Shown here: positions 24,646 through 36,091 of the stretch, piece by piece
How positions within the stretch are numbered: the stretch's first letter is position 1
Layout: each line of letters opens with the position of its first letter
Source of the DNA: Trileptium ribeirensis
Taxonomy: Eukaryota; Nematoda; Enoplea; Enoplida; Thoracostomopsidae
Length of the DNA stretch: 64,000 nt
Direction of reading: 5' to 3'
NCBI GenBank assembly: GCA_030248225.1
Contig: JASANE010020188.1
Span: 18,967-82,966, forward strand
Notes under the pieces: model-generated
The model's input: the letters and a program-made list of their open reading frames with translations, nothing else
What the model was told of the DNA's origin: nothing
Databases searched by the model: none
Position numbers and translations under genes: made by a program

Positions 24646-27600
24646 TGTAGCATCTGACTTCTTCATCGACATTCATACCCAACACTTTTGTCACATTTCT
24701 GCGAAAAAGGTGCGTAACAAATGTTTGTATTATTATGTGCCCAAATGTTCTTTTGGGAATTGTTTTCTGGCTCTGGTTTGAGAGGAAGTGGATTTAGGCA
24801 GTTGACTTTGCTTTATATGAATTTTAATTTGTCCAACCAGTCGAACGATCTGAAAATGTTTGACACGGTCCGGTTTTCGATATTTCCATTTGACCAGCTG
24901 GGACTCAAAATATCTCTATTTCCAAAAATTTTAAAGGGATTTCTGTCTTTTCTCTTTTTCTCAACCTACGCTATTTTATAAGATGTTGGTCCACACGGAT
25001 CTCAGCTCAATATGGTGTCAAATTTTAAAATTTTTGAAACCTTTTCTGCGCATAGTTATGGCCCAAAATATGTAAAATTTTGACTTCTTTGCCAAAAAAC
25101 TGGACGTAGAATTTTTAAGGTTTGCATAATTTTCCAGTTTTAGCTGGAATTTCGTGGACTAGCAATATTGCTGAATCCGACCGGTGATGTTACTAGTTTG
25201 CAACATAGGCATAATAGCTTATGCATTAAAAATTTAGTGACTTAGTTATAAATATGTAGCTGTTTATGGCCACTATTTGAATGCATAGTCTATCGCGCGT
25301 ATTACCACGATTGTGCTTTTTTGACTTTTTAGCATTTTTTCAAACTTTAAATAGAAATATCTTCGCGATACAAAAAAATAATTCAAAATTTTGGTTTGAT
25401 AAGTTTTTCAGAGTTGTACTAAAGTATGAAAATTAAGTACATATTAATATACTGCTACTAGTAACTCGCCATCGAGGCTGAAACGGAGCGAAACTGGTTT
25501 CATCAAGCGGCAATTTTGTGAAATCACCTTGTAACGGGCCTTGTGTTTGATGTATTATATACAACACTAAAACCTATGTAACCCTGAGCACAATCAAAAT
25601 CCTTAAAACCTCGTCGACCATAAACCAGTCGAAAACAACTGAAGACCCGCGAAGTATTTGTGCTGTTCTCTAGATAACTGAACAATCGTATTCAGCATAT
25701 CTAAAACGGCTGTATAAAGTTCTTGATCCATGTACGCAATATGTAACCAAACTTCTGAAGGCAGACTATATTGTAGCAATGGGGTTCATTGATTCTAAAT
25801 CCACTGAAAGCATCTCAAGAGGTACGAAATGATGACATTCGACTGTAGATAGACCAACTGTCGTATTCAGCATACCGAGAGACCTATATAGACTATTCTT
25901 GATTTCCCTGCAATCAATAAATAAGCAAACAAATGAAAATTCACTACATTTTGGAAACCTGTTCGTCGATCGTAAAACCCTTGAAACCCATGAAATGGTA
26001 TAATATAGTCAATTTTGACTCTAAATATAATAATATTCAGCGGTCTTGATGAACTAATAGACATTTATTGTTAGGTAAAACCCGCAACAACGTGCCGATA
26101 TTTGAAAAATCGCTGTTAGTGGCTAAGGGGCGACCAGCCATATTCGGGCCCACAACGGTCCAGGGCATGTTCCCAAAAAATTCGTTGTGAGCAAAGTTGT
26201 AGATCTCGACGATTATTCGCTGTGGTCCTCTTTTCTAGTAAAACCCTTGCGCTAAATATGGGCTTTAAAAAACAGGTACCCGTATTCTCAAATTTGGCAA
26301 AATCCTTTAAAACCTGTTTTTCCCATTTTGATATTCGACGACGGGGTGCAGCTGACAACGTTTTACTAAACGACAATTCCTAATCACTTTTGCTATAGAA
26401 TAAAAATTATGAAAATCCAACCACCCGAAGATGAATTATACGTGACAGAAACTGACAAAAAATCACGATATTTTCCCTTAGCACCCTAAGTTGAAACTCC
26501 GCTCGCTTCGCCCATCTGTTTCAATAAGTTCATAAACTGCAAAATAAAACTAAGTTTCTGGAACACACCCATGCAAATTCCGCAAATTAACGCACATGTT
26601 TTGACGGTATATATTTTTGGCAATAACTAATGATATTTTGTTAACGCCGGCTGCAGTTACAGGACCTCCTTCTGGCTGTTGTGTTAATCCAATTATTCAG
26701 CACTTATGATATCTGAGCTAAGTTTATCTTGAAATTACGCCTTTCGACGGTTTCAGTATTAACAATTTTGTGCTAAATTTGTTTTCAAATTGTATTCAAG
26801 GCTCTTTTATTAACACATTTCAGAGATTTTACTGTAGAGTATTCAAATTTTTAGCAAATATAATTTCGTTTTATATTATTCGTGCAAACCGAACAATGTG
26901 AATGTTCTTTTTGATCGAATATAATGAGTAAAACGAAAGTATAAACATGGCATATTGTTTTCATCTCTTGGACCGCAGTTTTAAAACTTTTATTGGCGAA
27001 CCCCGTCTTAAGTACGTATGTCTCATCGACATTTAGAAATAAAATTTATTTGTAGTTTGTGGAGACTCTTAATTTTGCAACTATAGTTAGCCAAAAATAG
27101 CATTCACTTTGCACAACGGTGCACCAAATATCAATTTTGTAAATATTTTAGCAACTGAATTAAAATTCAAATGTGGCGTACGGTGGTTTAGTTGGTCACC
27201 GTGTTTTAACATTTTAATGAGTATAAACAATTTGAACATATTATACAGATATTATCAGTAGTGGTCATTCGACTGTCATTACTTTGAAAATTATAACCAA
27301 TTATCACTACTTTGAAAATAAGCCGTGCGATGGTTCAGCGTTGTGTCTGTCTTCGATATTTTAATGGTTGCAGCGATAAACTGAAATAGGGACTCGGGTA
27401 AAAATCTGCGTACCACAGGTATTCAGCGTTTTACATGTTTTCGGGGTTTTCGCGAGCGACATAACAAATGCCACAAGAGAGAATTTTTTAAGAAACTTTC
27501 CACAATAGTTGTATGCCCTACTTGTTTTCATTATTTCTCTGACAGAAATAACAAAATGACACTGTTATGATTGGAAAAGCACATCCCCTAAAACATATTG

Positions 27601-27879
27601 ACTCCCACCTCTGTGATCAAGCCGCGCGTGGGATATCTGAATATCGACATGCACTCAACAGTATCCGTCTGTCACAGAACCGACACATGCATAGTTGCAA
27701 AAATTTGAACCAAATAGTCTCAACTACTCCAAACCAAATCCATAAATTATAACAGCGAAACATACACGAATATTGATTCAAAATATTGCTTCTGGCCATG
27801 ATATGGGTGGAACGATGATATAAAAACCTAAGGTATAGTCGAATAGTATAATTGCAAGTATAGCTTACAGCCTATAGGG
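24646..27879. other. Gene-free interval
   Basis: No supportable gene. Open frames at 24721-24981 (plus) and 26116-26376 (minus) lack domains, splice context or plausible partners. Confidence 0.4.
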
Positions 27880-28500
27880 ACACCCACTGGTAAAATATAA
27901 ACTAAATGCCGTCCATCATCCTCACCCATCAGCAACAGCAATGCCCGCACTCAATTATTCTATTTCTTAGATAGTATGGGTTAGATACTAGGCCAATTGT
28001 TGCATACCCTTGTGCCATGTATTGTGGAAATTTTATCACACCAATTTAGCGGTTACTTACTATGTTATAGATGGAAACCATAATATTCGACTTGAACTTG
28101 GTGTAAAACTGGGAGTTCATTAACCGTTGCTTATGAAGAAGGAGAAGTGATGCTTTTAATCGTATGTGCCGATCTTTAATCGCTATTTATGGTAAAAAAA
28201 TATGGATATTCGCACATCCGTTCATGAGCTATAGTGGCTTTTGCAGTAAAGCTGTGTGTTAACGCAGCAACCAAGTAACGAGAATCTAATAGCTCTTATT
28301 TCCAATTTGAGACGTTTTAATATGTACTTGCAGTGGCTTGTGGTTTAATCTATTTATCATTCCTTGGTAACGGCTACCATTACCTACAACTTGCAGTAAA
28401 GTGTCGATGGGACCAACTTTGATTTCAACCATTAGAAGGGTCAAACATTCATTTTGTCGAATCAACCTTTGGTATTATATTACCTTACGTAAACTCAACG
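27880..28500 (+). repeat. Diverged dispersed direct repeat, copy 1
   Basis: This block and 31310-31980 share ordered phrases: CCGTCCATCATCCTCA / CCGTCCGTCGTCCTCA; CATAATATTCGACTTGA / AACAAAGTTCGACATGA; ACCATTACCTACAACTTG / ACCATTACCTACGACTTG; and AAGGGTCAAAC / AAGGGCCATAC. It is an old, unclassified repeat about 650 bp long with no coding sense. Confidence 0.55.
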
Positions 28501-31309
28501 ATTCTCCAATACAGATTAGTTTGGTGGTGAGCAAATCTTACTACATTAGTTAACGGTGTGACATTATTTTTAATATCAGAATTTAGCTAAATTTTTTATT
28601 TCGTTATTTTATTTCAATTGAATTCGCATTTTTCCTGCCAGCAAGGCTTCTTCGGTAATGGATTAGTGTTGTAATATTTAATAAAACTGCAAATATTTAT
28701 CAATATGTCTAAACACTGACTGAAATTTCTCAGTTTCTATATTTAGTTTCTGAAATTAGTTGCGTACATGGCTACGTTAGCGTAAAACGCTTTTGGAGCA
28801 TCACATCTGGGTGTCTAATATGTTTACTTATGGTCACTTGTGTAGCCACCAAGACGCTAAGTTTTACATTGGTAACACTCGCTATGATAAATTTACATAT
28901 TTCTTTGGCAACGCCCCAGTTTTAGGTCAATTTGTCAGAATAAACAGATGTGCGGACACGGTGGTTAAACATATAAAAAGCCTAGAAAAGATAATTAAAT
29001 AGTTTGACGTCATACTTTTTGGAAATGTCAATCTTATCAAAATTCAGATAATTCTAAAGACAAGTCATCTTGCTAGTGTCATATTATGCAAACAATGTAG
29101 GTTCGGTTAACTGAACAGCAAAGCAATAATACCAAATTCAACATAATAACTAATTATATGACAGCTCGTTAATTAGTAAAATTTTAACTCAGTGTTACCG
29201 CATAGAGTTGGCCAATTGAATAAATCATATGACGGTTTAATTAGTAAAAGTTTTAGCCCAATGTTGCTTCTTGGAATAGTCCAATTTCCATAACCTCATG
29301 AATTAATATATATTTAAACTCTGCGTGGTTGTATATTCATGGTGTTAACTAACTTAAGAACTGACTGGATTAGAAACCGCAGTCGGGTCGGGTGTAGGTC
29401 GTGTTGGGCCTTTTCATAGACCGTTCTCGGGCCGTCGGGATAATTTGGGTCCATCGATGATCCATATTAATGTCGTCGCACAACGTATTCTATCTGCTCA
29501 CCGTACAGAATTTTGCGCAATCCCAACCGAAGCTTTGGGAAACCAAGCTGTGATTAATGAGATTGCTTAATAAATGATGTACGGTCTCTAAAAATGTGCT
29601 GAGACCGTTGGTGATCACTTCCGTTTCATGTAGATAGAATACTAATGTCGTAGAAAACAGTGAAACTGGAATGAAATCAATTGGTTACATTTTGTCAACC
29701 AATGACATTCTGCGTTTTGTTTAAGTTTTTTAACTGCGATTTTTCAAGTTTTTACTAAAACTAACAATTGTATGTATCAGTGTCTAATTTCGAGAGCTGC
29801 AAAACACCAAGATTATGTGAGAAATGAATGAGATTATAATAAACTGAGGAAAAATAGACGAGCAAAAATGTCTATTTTGTGTATCCACGAACTACTCTGA
29901 CAACAAGCTTGGTTTGTGTTAATCATGTCATGCTAATGTTAATGCTAATGCAATGTAAAGCATGCTTTTGCCCCTTAAATATATAAAAATTATTTTACCT
30001 CAAGATTACTGATCCACAAGAACAAAAAGTTTGCGTCCTTTAAAAACGCCTTAACTTTTCCGTGAAACATGTAAAATGGCGACTGATTATGGTTTTAGAC
30101 AAGTGTTATAACGTTTAATGCTGCTCATCGTTAGCTGGAATCTTTAAAAATTCATAAATCTTTAAATGGTGCAAATCCTTAAAACTGGTGCTTTAATTTC
30201 GTCATAGTACCTATTGAAATCCGACACACCACAAGCACATTCTAAAAATTCATTTTTCTAGATTGTGTTGCCTGGGTTCCATTGTTTGTGAGTGTAGAAA
30301 TTTGAGTAATTCTCAAAAGCATAGCAGATTTTCTGTCTTCTGTAGAAAATTCAACTCTTTTTCCACCTAATGTGAGCGCATAAACAAATCCGAATCTGTC
30401 ATGACAATAATTAAATTTTTGGTAAAATCAGTAAAATTTATCAAACGCTTTTAAAATTTAAAACGGAACTTTGATTAGCATTACAGCTAAATTTTAAATC
30501 TGACTTGTTTGCGACGTCGCAATTGCTTCAAATTTACGTGTGAACAAAGTGAGAATACAAATATAAGGTTGATACGCATTAAGCAACAGCTTTCCTGGAA
30601 GTATGAATTTAGCCAAAATTTTGTTTGAACATACAGTAGAGTTTCTTGCACTTGTTTTGGATTTTTCGAATTTTTGGTTGGTGAAACTTGAACCAAACTC
30701 CGTATCTTTTCTGTGAAATGCTTTTGAAAACAGGATTGTTGGTATAGTCACTTTTAGTTTATTCTCTCTTCTTAAATAATATAGAGTATCAAAAATATAT
30801 TAGATGGATTTGTGAACATTTTATCCGAACATAAGGTTTTAATCAAGTTTTGTCACAAAAACGTTGCTTGATGATGCGTTACTCACCCTATGGTCATTTC
30901 TATATCTCTTAGTATATTTTGTGATGACCTTACTAACCCACATGGAGATGGCGTTTAATGTATTTCCAGTAGTAGTGCGCTGGATATGTAATTTATTATA
31001 TGCCAAACACTGAACTAGATGCTGTGCTGACGTTGGGTTCCGAACTATTGCTTTTATATATTTTCTACCCAGATCAAGCTATGAATAATATTTAGGTCAA
31101 ACGAAACAGGTATCTAATAACCTCATTCACTAGATATCATTCACTAATAGCTGAACCTTAAGGAACTCGGAGTATTTTTTGGAAAGATACATACGATAGC
31201 AGCAACATTACTTCGGTTCTGGTGCGAAAAATATTTCTAGCCACCATTTTGTAGCCATAATATATGAATATTGAGGTGAATTAAACATACTATTGTCACA
31301 AAAAGAACA
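28501..31309. other. Gene-free interval
   Basis: No supportable exon, RNA gene or element. The 69-codon plus frame at 28793-29002 starts at TTG and has no acceptor or domain. Confidence 0.4.
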
Positions 31310-31980
31310 CATGTTAAAATACCGTCCGTCGTCCTCAAACTGTAGTAACAACAGCAATACTAACGCAATTTTGGCTAGAAATTGTTGTTTTCACTCTGTG
31401 CTAAAAAGGCCATAGATTAGAAGTCTGGCGTGCGGTTGCTATAGCACAGGTCACCTGTACTGTGAAAATTTTTTATGCATCAGTGTAGCGGGTACCATAT
31501 TACAGATGCAAACAACAAAGTTCGACATGATTTTGGTCTAAAACGTCGTTTCTTCAATTCCAGCTCTTGAAAAGAGACAGATACAGAGAATTTCGATTAC
31601 CATTCGACCATATTCGACATGTAAATGGATAACATTAATCAATGGTAAAGTAATAACATTTACTCACAAGTCCGTTCCTCAGACATATCCGACGTTGCAA
31701 CAAAATTCTGATTTGCCACGGTAACCTAAAAATTAGATGATATATCTTTATCACAAAAATTTGCATCTATTGGCTTTAAATTTAGCTCATTTTATGTTTG
31801 CTTAGAGTAGTATCTGCCGCAATATGGTAATGCTTGCTACGTGACAGTCACCATTACCTACGACTTGGAAGAACATTTGGATTCTTCTGTCTTTGAGTTC
31901 AGAAACTAAAAGGGCCATACCAACTTTTTACCGATTTAATGTACGGTATTTCCTGGGGTAAACCCGATACACCAGAATTA
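31310..31980 (+). repeat. Diverged dispersed direct repeat, copy 2
   Basis: Partner of 27880-28500 in the same orientation, about 3.4 kb downstream. Similarity is patchy with small gaps throughout, which indicates age. Confidence 0.55.
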
Positions 31981-34475
31981 CTTTGCGCAGAATTCGATAC
32001 CTTCATTTACATCATATTTTAGAATTAAAAATCCCATGGCAGAAAATGACCTAAAAACTTTCCATAAGTTTCCAACCAATTTTCGAGATTTATTATTCAC
32101 AATTTTAAAATAAAATTAGAACTTTGGGCAGCGCGTTCGACTTATTACATTGTGTAACGAAAATCTAAGATGCCAAGTCTCGCACATCACGCTAACGAAT
32201 TAAAGAAATGCCAAAATTGATAATAATTGGTTTCCAAACTAAAACATTTCAGCTCGCCACATTGTGTCAGAGCCTGCAACGACCTATCCATGTAGGATTA
32301 GAACGTTGAAAAACAGATATGTAACGGTAAAATCTACCGTTCACCTCAAACAAACACCAAACTAGCTAAGTCAAAATTTTGAAAGTTTTACTTGTTCAAG
32401 GTCTTTTCAACTTTGATTCCTGTGTCTTTAAGCTCGAAAACAGCTTCAGGCTATTCTGACAGCAAACTATACCGCGTAGCATGAAATTATGTACAGTAGT
32501 GACATTTTGAGCACAGTGTAAATTAATAAAGTGATTAATTGGCGTTATTTTTATACGTTGCCACAATAATGTGGAAATCGTATCTATCGGGTGATGGATT
32601 AAGGTTATCAAAGACAGTCAAAAAAAATTTATCATTTCAAAACTGCATTATTTATTTTATTTGAAGTAACAAGCCAAAAATGTTTATTTTTAGAACGTTA
32701 TTTTTTTACCCGAACCAAGTCTTTCACATTTTCTCAGAACCGAAACTCGATCTCCGCTTCTCAAAGATTATAATTATGGAAAGGAATGAAATATTAAGGC
32801 TGAGATAACAATTTGAATATTACACTCATAGTACACTGGCATAGCACCAAGCATTAGTAAATAAATGTTACATAGGTGGATCTAGTTTTACAAGATCAAA
32901 CCTTGAGCTCTTTAGGTGAATAAACACCTGTAATTCGGAGAAGCATCTGCTCCAATAAGGAGCAGTAATATCTAGAGGACGAAAAGATTCCCAGTAGGCT
33001 TGTCAATTCACCTGAAAATATTATGTGTGCAGTACTGTGATTTTTATGCATAAATACAAAAATCCAGATTTGGAAATTGTTTGCAATTTATAATCGTTGG
33101 CGTGTTGTCCTAAGTCAATACAAACATTAATTCAGACTTTGCTATGATCCCTAATTCGTTCCACTTGTGATACATAATTGATACTTCACCACTCAACCAC
33201 GTAGGATCCCATAGCAACCATGCGCTAAGAGTATTTTAAATATCCTGAGTACCTACACTTGCAAAATGGGCCAATTTTGGTTTTTTACTACGAGCTATAA
33301 CTGCATTCAACTGTGAGCAGTATTACTGCTTGTCTGTGACCATGACAACTCATCTCCCAATGCACAGAATTTTGATTTTTATTAGACGCGTAATTCTATC
33401 GAACTTTCCCTTTTGTACACCTTGATATCTACTGCCATTTTTCTGAATTTTCTAACTTTTACTAGGTATAGGTGTAGCCATTCTTACTACTTGGAAGTGA
33501 TACAATGTTTTTGGATTATTAATCAAGTTAATCCAGCGTCAATTTTATTGATTCAAGCCGTTCATAAGTGTGTTACTTTCCTCCTAGACGTTTTCAGAGG
33601 ATGAAATTATCCGGTTTGCAGAAAACATAGTCAAATTTTATATTTTATTTAGTTGAATTTTGTTCTTTAATGAATAGTAGAATGGAATGGTTTTGTAGGT
33701 GTGATGGATTGCTGAATAGGATGGATGCAATATGGATATAAAGAAACATTTTGTGAGAAACGATGGTTAAATTTTACTTTTTCGAATTAGTTGTACCTGT
33801 AAAAGTAGCATGGAATGGACTCATACGTATTAGAAATTCCCGATTTGAATTAAATTTCAGCACAAGACGTTAACAATGTTTAAAAGTCTATATATGTTGG
33901 CAAATTTTAGTTCTAACTGAACAGTCCGAAATTTACTTCTGGTTTGGGGCTTTTGAAATATGCAGTCCAACGATACCTGCGCATCATCTAGTAATTATGG
34001 CGCAAATACTAATGACCCTGCTAACTGTGAGATAAAAACATGGATTGCTATTTTATTTTGTTAACGTAGAGTTTGCTTTTTTATTTGCAAAATTTCAAAA
34101 TGACAGCAGCGAAAACCACGACGGAATAATGAGCGACTTTGTTCTGGATTAAAACTTCCAGTAATATCTATTTTCTGCGTCGAGCATCTATTTCTGCGTT
34201 GTGCCTATTTTAAAGTTTTATCATAAGGCGGTTATCAATAGTACTTGACATAATTTTTTCGGTGACACTCAAGATTGAAGCATTCTTATTTATTCTGCCA
34301 TTTTTAGCTTACATATATTTGTATTTTCTGCACTGCGAATTTTAGAAGTATAAATTTACAATTAACCGAATAATTTATACGTACAGTTTTTTCAATTTTA
34401 CTCGGAAATTATCCTCCTCAGCATAAGAAAAACAGGATTTTTCTGACATTTGGCGACGTTTTGCTTGCTTAAATA
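31981..34475. other. Gene-free interval
   Basis: AT-rich, no supportable element. It includes whatever promoter serves the gene starting at 34476; no core promoter motif could be defined. Confidence 0.4.
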
Positions 34476-34949
34476 ATGCTCGCGAATCATCGTACCAGCA
34501 ATAAATTCAGATATTTAAAAACCACCGATGCGTACTATTCGACGTCAAGCCACATTTTTGTCGTGTCGACTCCAACGTTTTCTGTCAAAAATCGCAGCTC
34601 ATTGTTTGCAGTAGTACTGCTAATTGTCATTTTTTCATCGGTAATCGGCTCAAGCAAAGCTGCAACAGAATACAAACAGCTAACACCGGAAGAGCAATTG
34701 GCTCGTCAGACCGAAGCATTGAAAGAACAGCAACAACAGCAACAAGAGCGACGCCTAATTGTCTACACGTTTACGACTAAACCGAGTGCTACGTTTCTTA
34801 GACGCGAGCGTGAGAAAATCCTTCGAATGCTTGGAATTGTAGAAATCACACAGGCGCCACCTTCGACATCGGCAGCGCCAGACATGGAGGATACGAGTAT
34901 GTTTGATGAAGAAGCAAGTGGTGAATCGACGAACAATATGAATTATTGA
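34476..34949 (+). CDS. Small signal-anchored or secreted protein, single exon, unknown function
   Basis: 157 codons in one exon. The ATG is preceded two codons upstream by an in-frame TAA, which fixes it as the first start unless an unseen exon is spliced in. Residues about 42-58 form one strong hydrophobic segment (SSLFAVVLLIVIFSSVIG) after a basic, Ser/Thr-rich N-terminus of about 40 residues. This means a signal anchor or a late signal peptide ending near SSKA (59-62). A charged Q-rich stretch follows (LKEQQQQQQERR, 82-93). Then comes a helical basic motif FLRREREKILRMLGI (107-121), a Pro/Ser/Thr linker and an acidic, non-hydrophobic C-terminus. The 107-121 motif faintly recalls the prodomain helix of BMP-type TGF-beta ligands, but no ligand domain follows. 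It converges with the CPG4-like gene, the stop codons being about 0.87 kb apart. A polyadenylation-like AATAAA lies at 35347-35352. I do not recognise the family. Confidence 0.65.
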   Translation: MLANHRTSNKFRYLKTTDAYYSTSSHIFVVSTPTFSVKNRSSLFAVVLLIVIFSSVIGSSKAATEYKQLTPEEQLARQTEALKEQQQQQQERRLIVYTFTTKPSATFLRREREKILRMLGIVEITQAPPSTSAAPDMEDTSMFDEEASGESTNNMNY

Positions 34950-35817
34950 TAATGGTTGTCGATATAGTGACACAGAGGTTGCGACAGGATGGCTGAAGAG
35001 TATTTTGTAAATAATTTGATGTCGAAGTCGAAGTGTGAATAGCTCTGAAATGGCCTAAACCACTTACTATTTCTATAAAATTTGGGGCCAAGCTAAATGG
35101 CAGGCAGCAGAAATGAACAGCCAGTCTAGACTTGCTGCGTGCAGTTATTTTGATGCTTTGGAATACACGTTGTGGCTGTCAAAAGTATAATTGAAATGTA
35201 TTGTGCCTTGATGACTGGAGCTCGTAAAACATGTGGTTTAAGCCTCCCAATTTTACACGACAAAAGCTAAACTGTACCTAAATTGGGCGCATTAATTGGT
35301 TAAATGAGCTAAGTTATTAATCTTGTGCATTTATGTTTCGTTTTATAATAAACGGATGCTAAGTTTGTAACTTCATGGACACTTGAGCGTATGGCCCAAT
35401 ATACTCCAAAATATTTGAAATTTATTAAAATTATGATTCATTATAGCACCAATTATGATTCATTAAAGGACCTAACACGATAAAATTTTTATAAATAGCC
35501 AAACACAAGATGTAAAAACGTTGCACACAGCTCAACGAGAATATCTATATTAAGAATATCCCCCATTATTCTTCAAGTGAAACGTCCTGAATTGCGGTGA
35601 AAGCCGGCTAGGCTAATACAGGAGGAGGGTACATTTTCGATGGCGCTCCCCTTAAAGTCAAACGCTGAAAATTTCGGGTGTAATGAACCAGCTTGTTTTC
35701 AGTTTTTCTCATTAAAGGAAATATTTGATCGGTTTGCTCACTGTGACACTTTGGCTTCAACTTGCGATATTTTTCAGTAAAAGAACCTTAAAACATTAAA
35801 ATAAAAATTTTCGAAAT

Positions 35818-36091
35818 CTACATTAAATTCAAAATCACCATAATTGTAGCGACAAATACAATTATCATTGATGCTTCAATTTCTTGCAGTATACCACAGG
35901 CAACACTTCCTCCGGATACTTCAGTTTCTTGCAGTATACCACCAGCAATATCTTCCAGTTCCAGTATGGATTTTGAGTTACCAGCGGTTGAGTTTGTCGT
36001 CTTTTCTTGGGCACTGGCGTCATCATTTTCAGAATTAGTGTCTTTCGTTTTGGGGTCAGACAATGACCCGCTGTGGTTATGCGGCTTTGAG
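35818..36091 (-). CDS. CPG4-like gene, exon 6 (stalk and hydrophobic tail)
   Basis: The acceptor ATATTTTCAG joins in frame to exon 5. Encodes residues 291-381 and a TAG stop. Two short internal repeats read GILQETEVSGG and GILQEIEAS just before the final hydrophobic run. Confidence 0.8.

Noticed and set aside
28793..29002. 69-codon plus-strand frame ending in a lysine-rich tail
   Set aside because: TTG start, no acceptor upstream and no recognised family.
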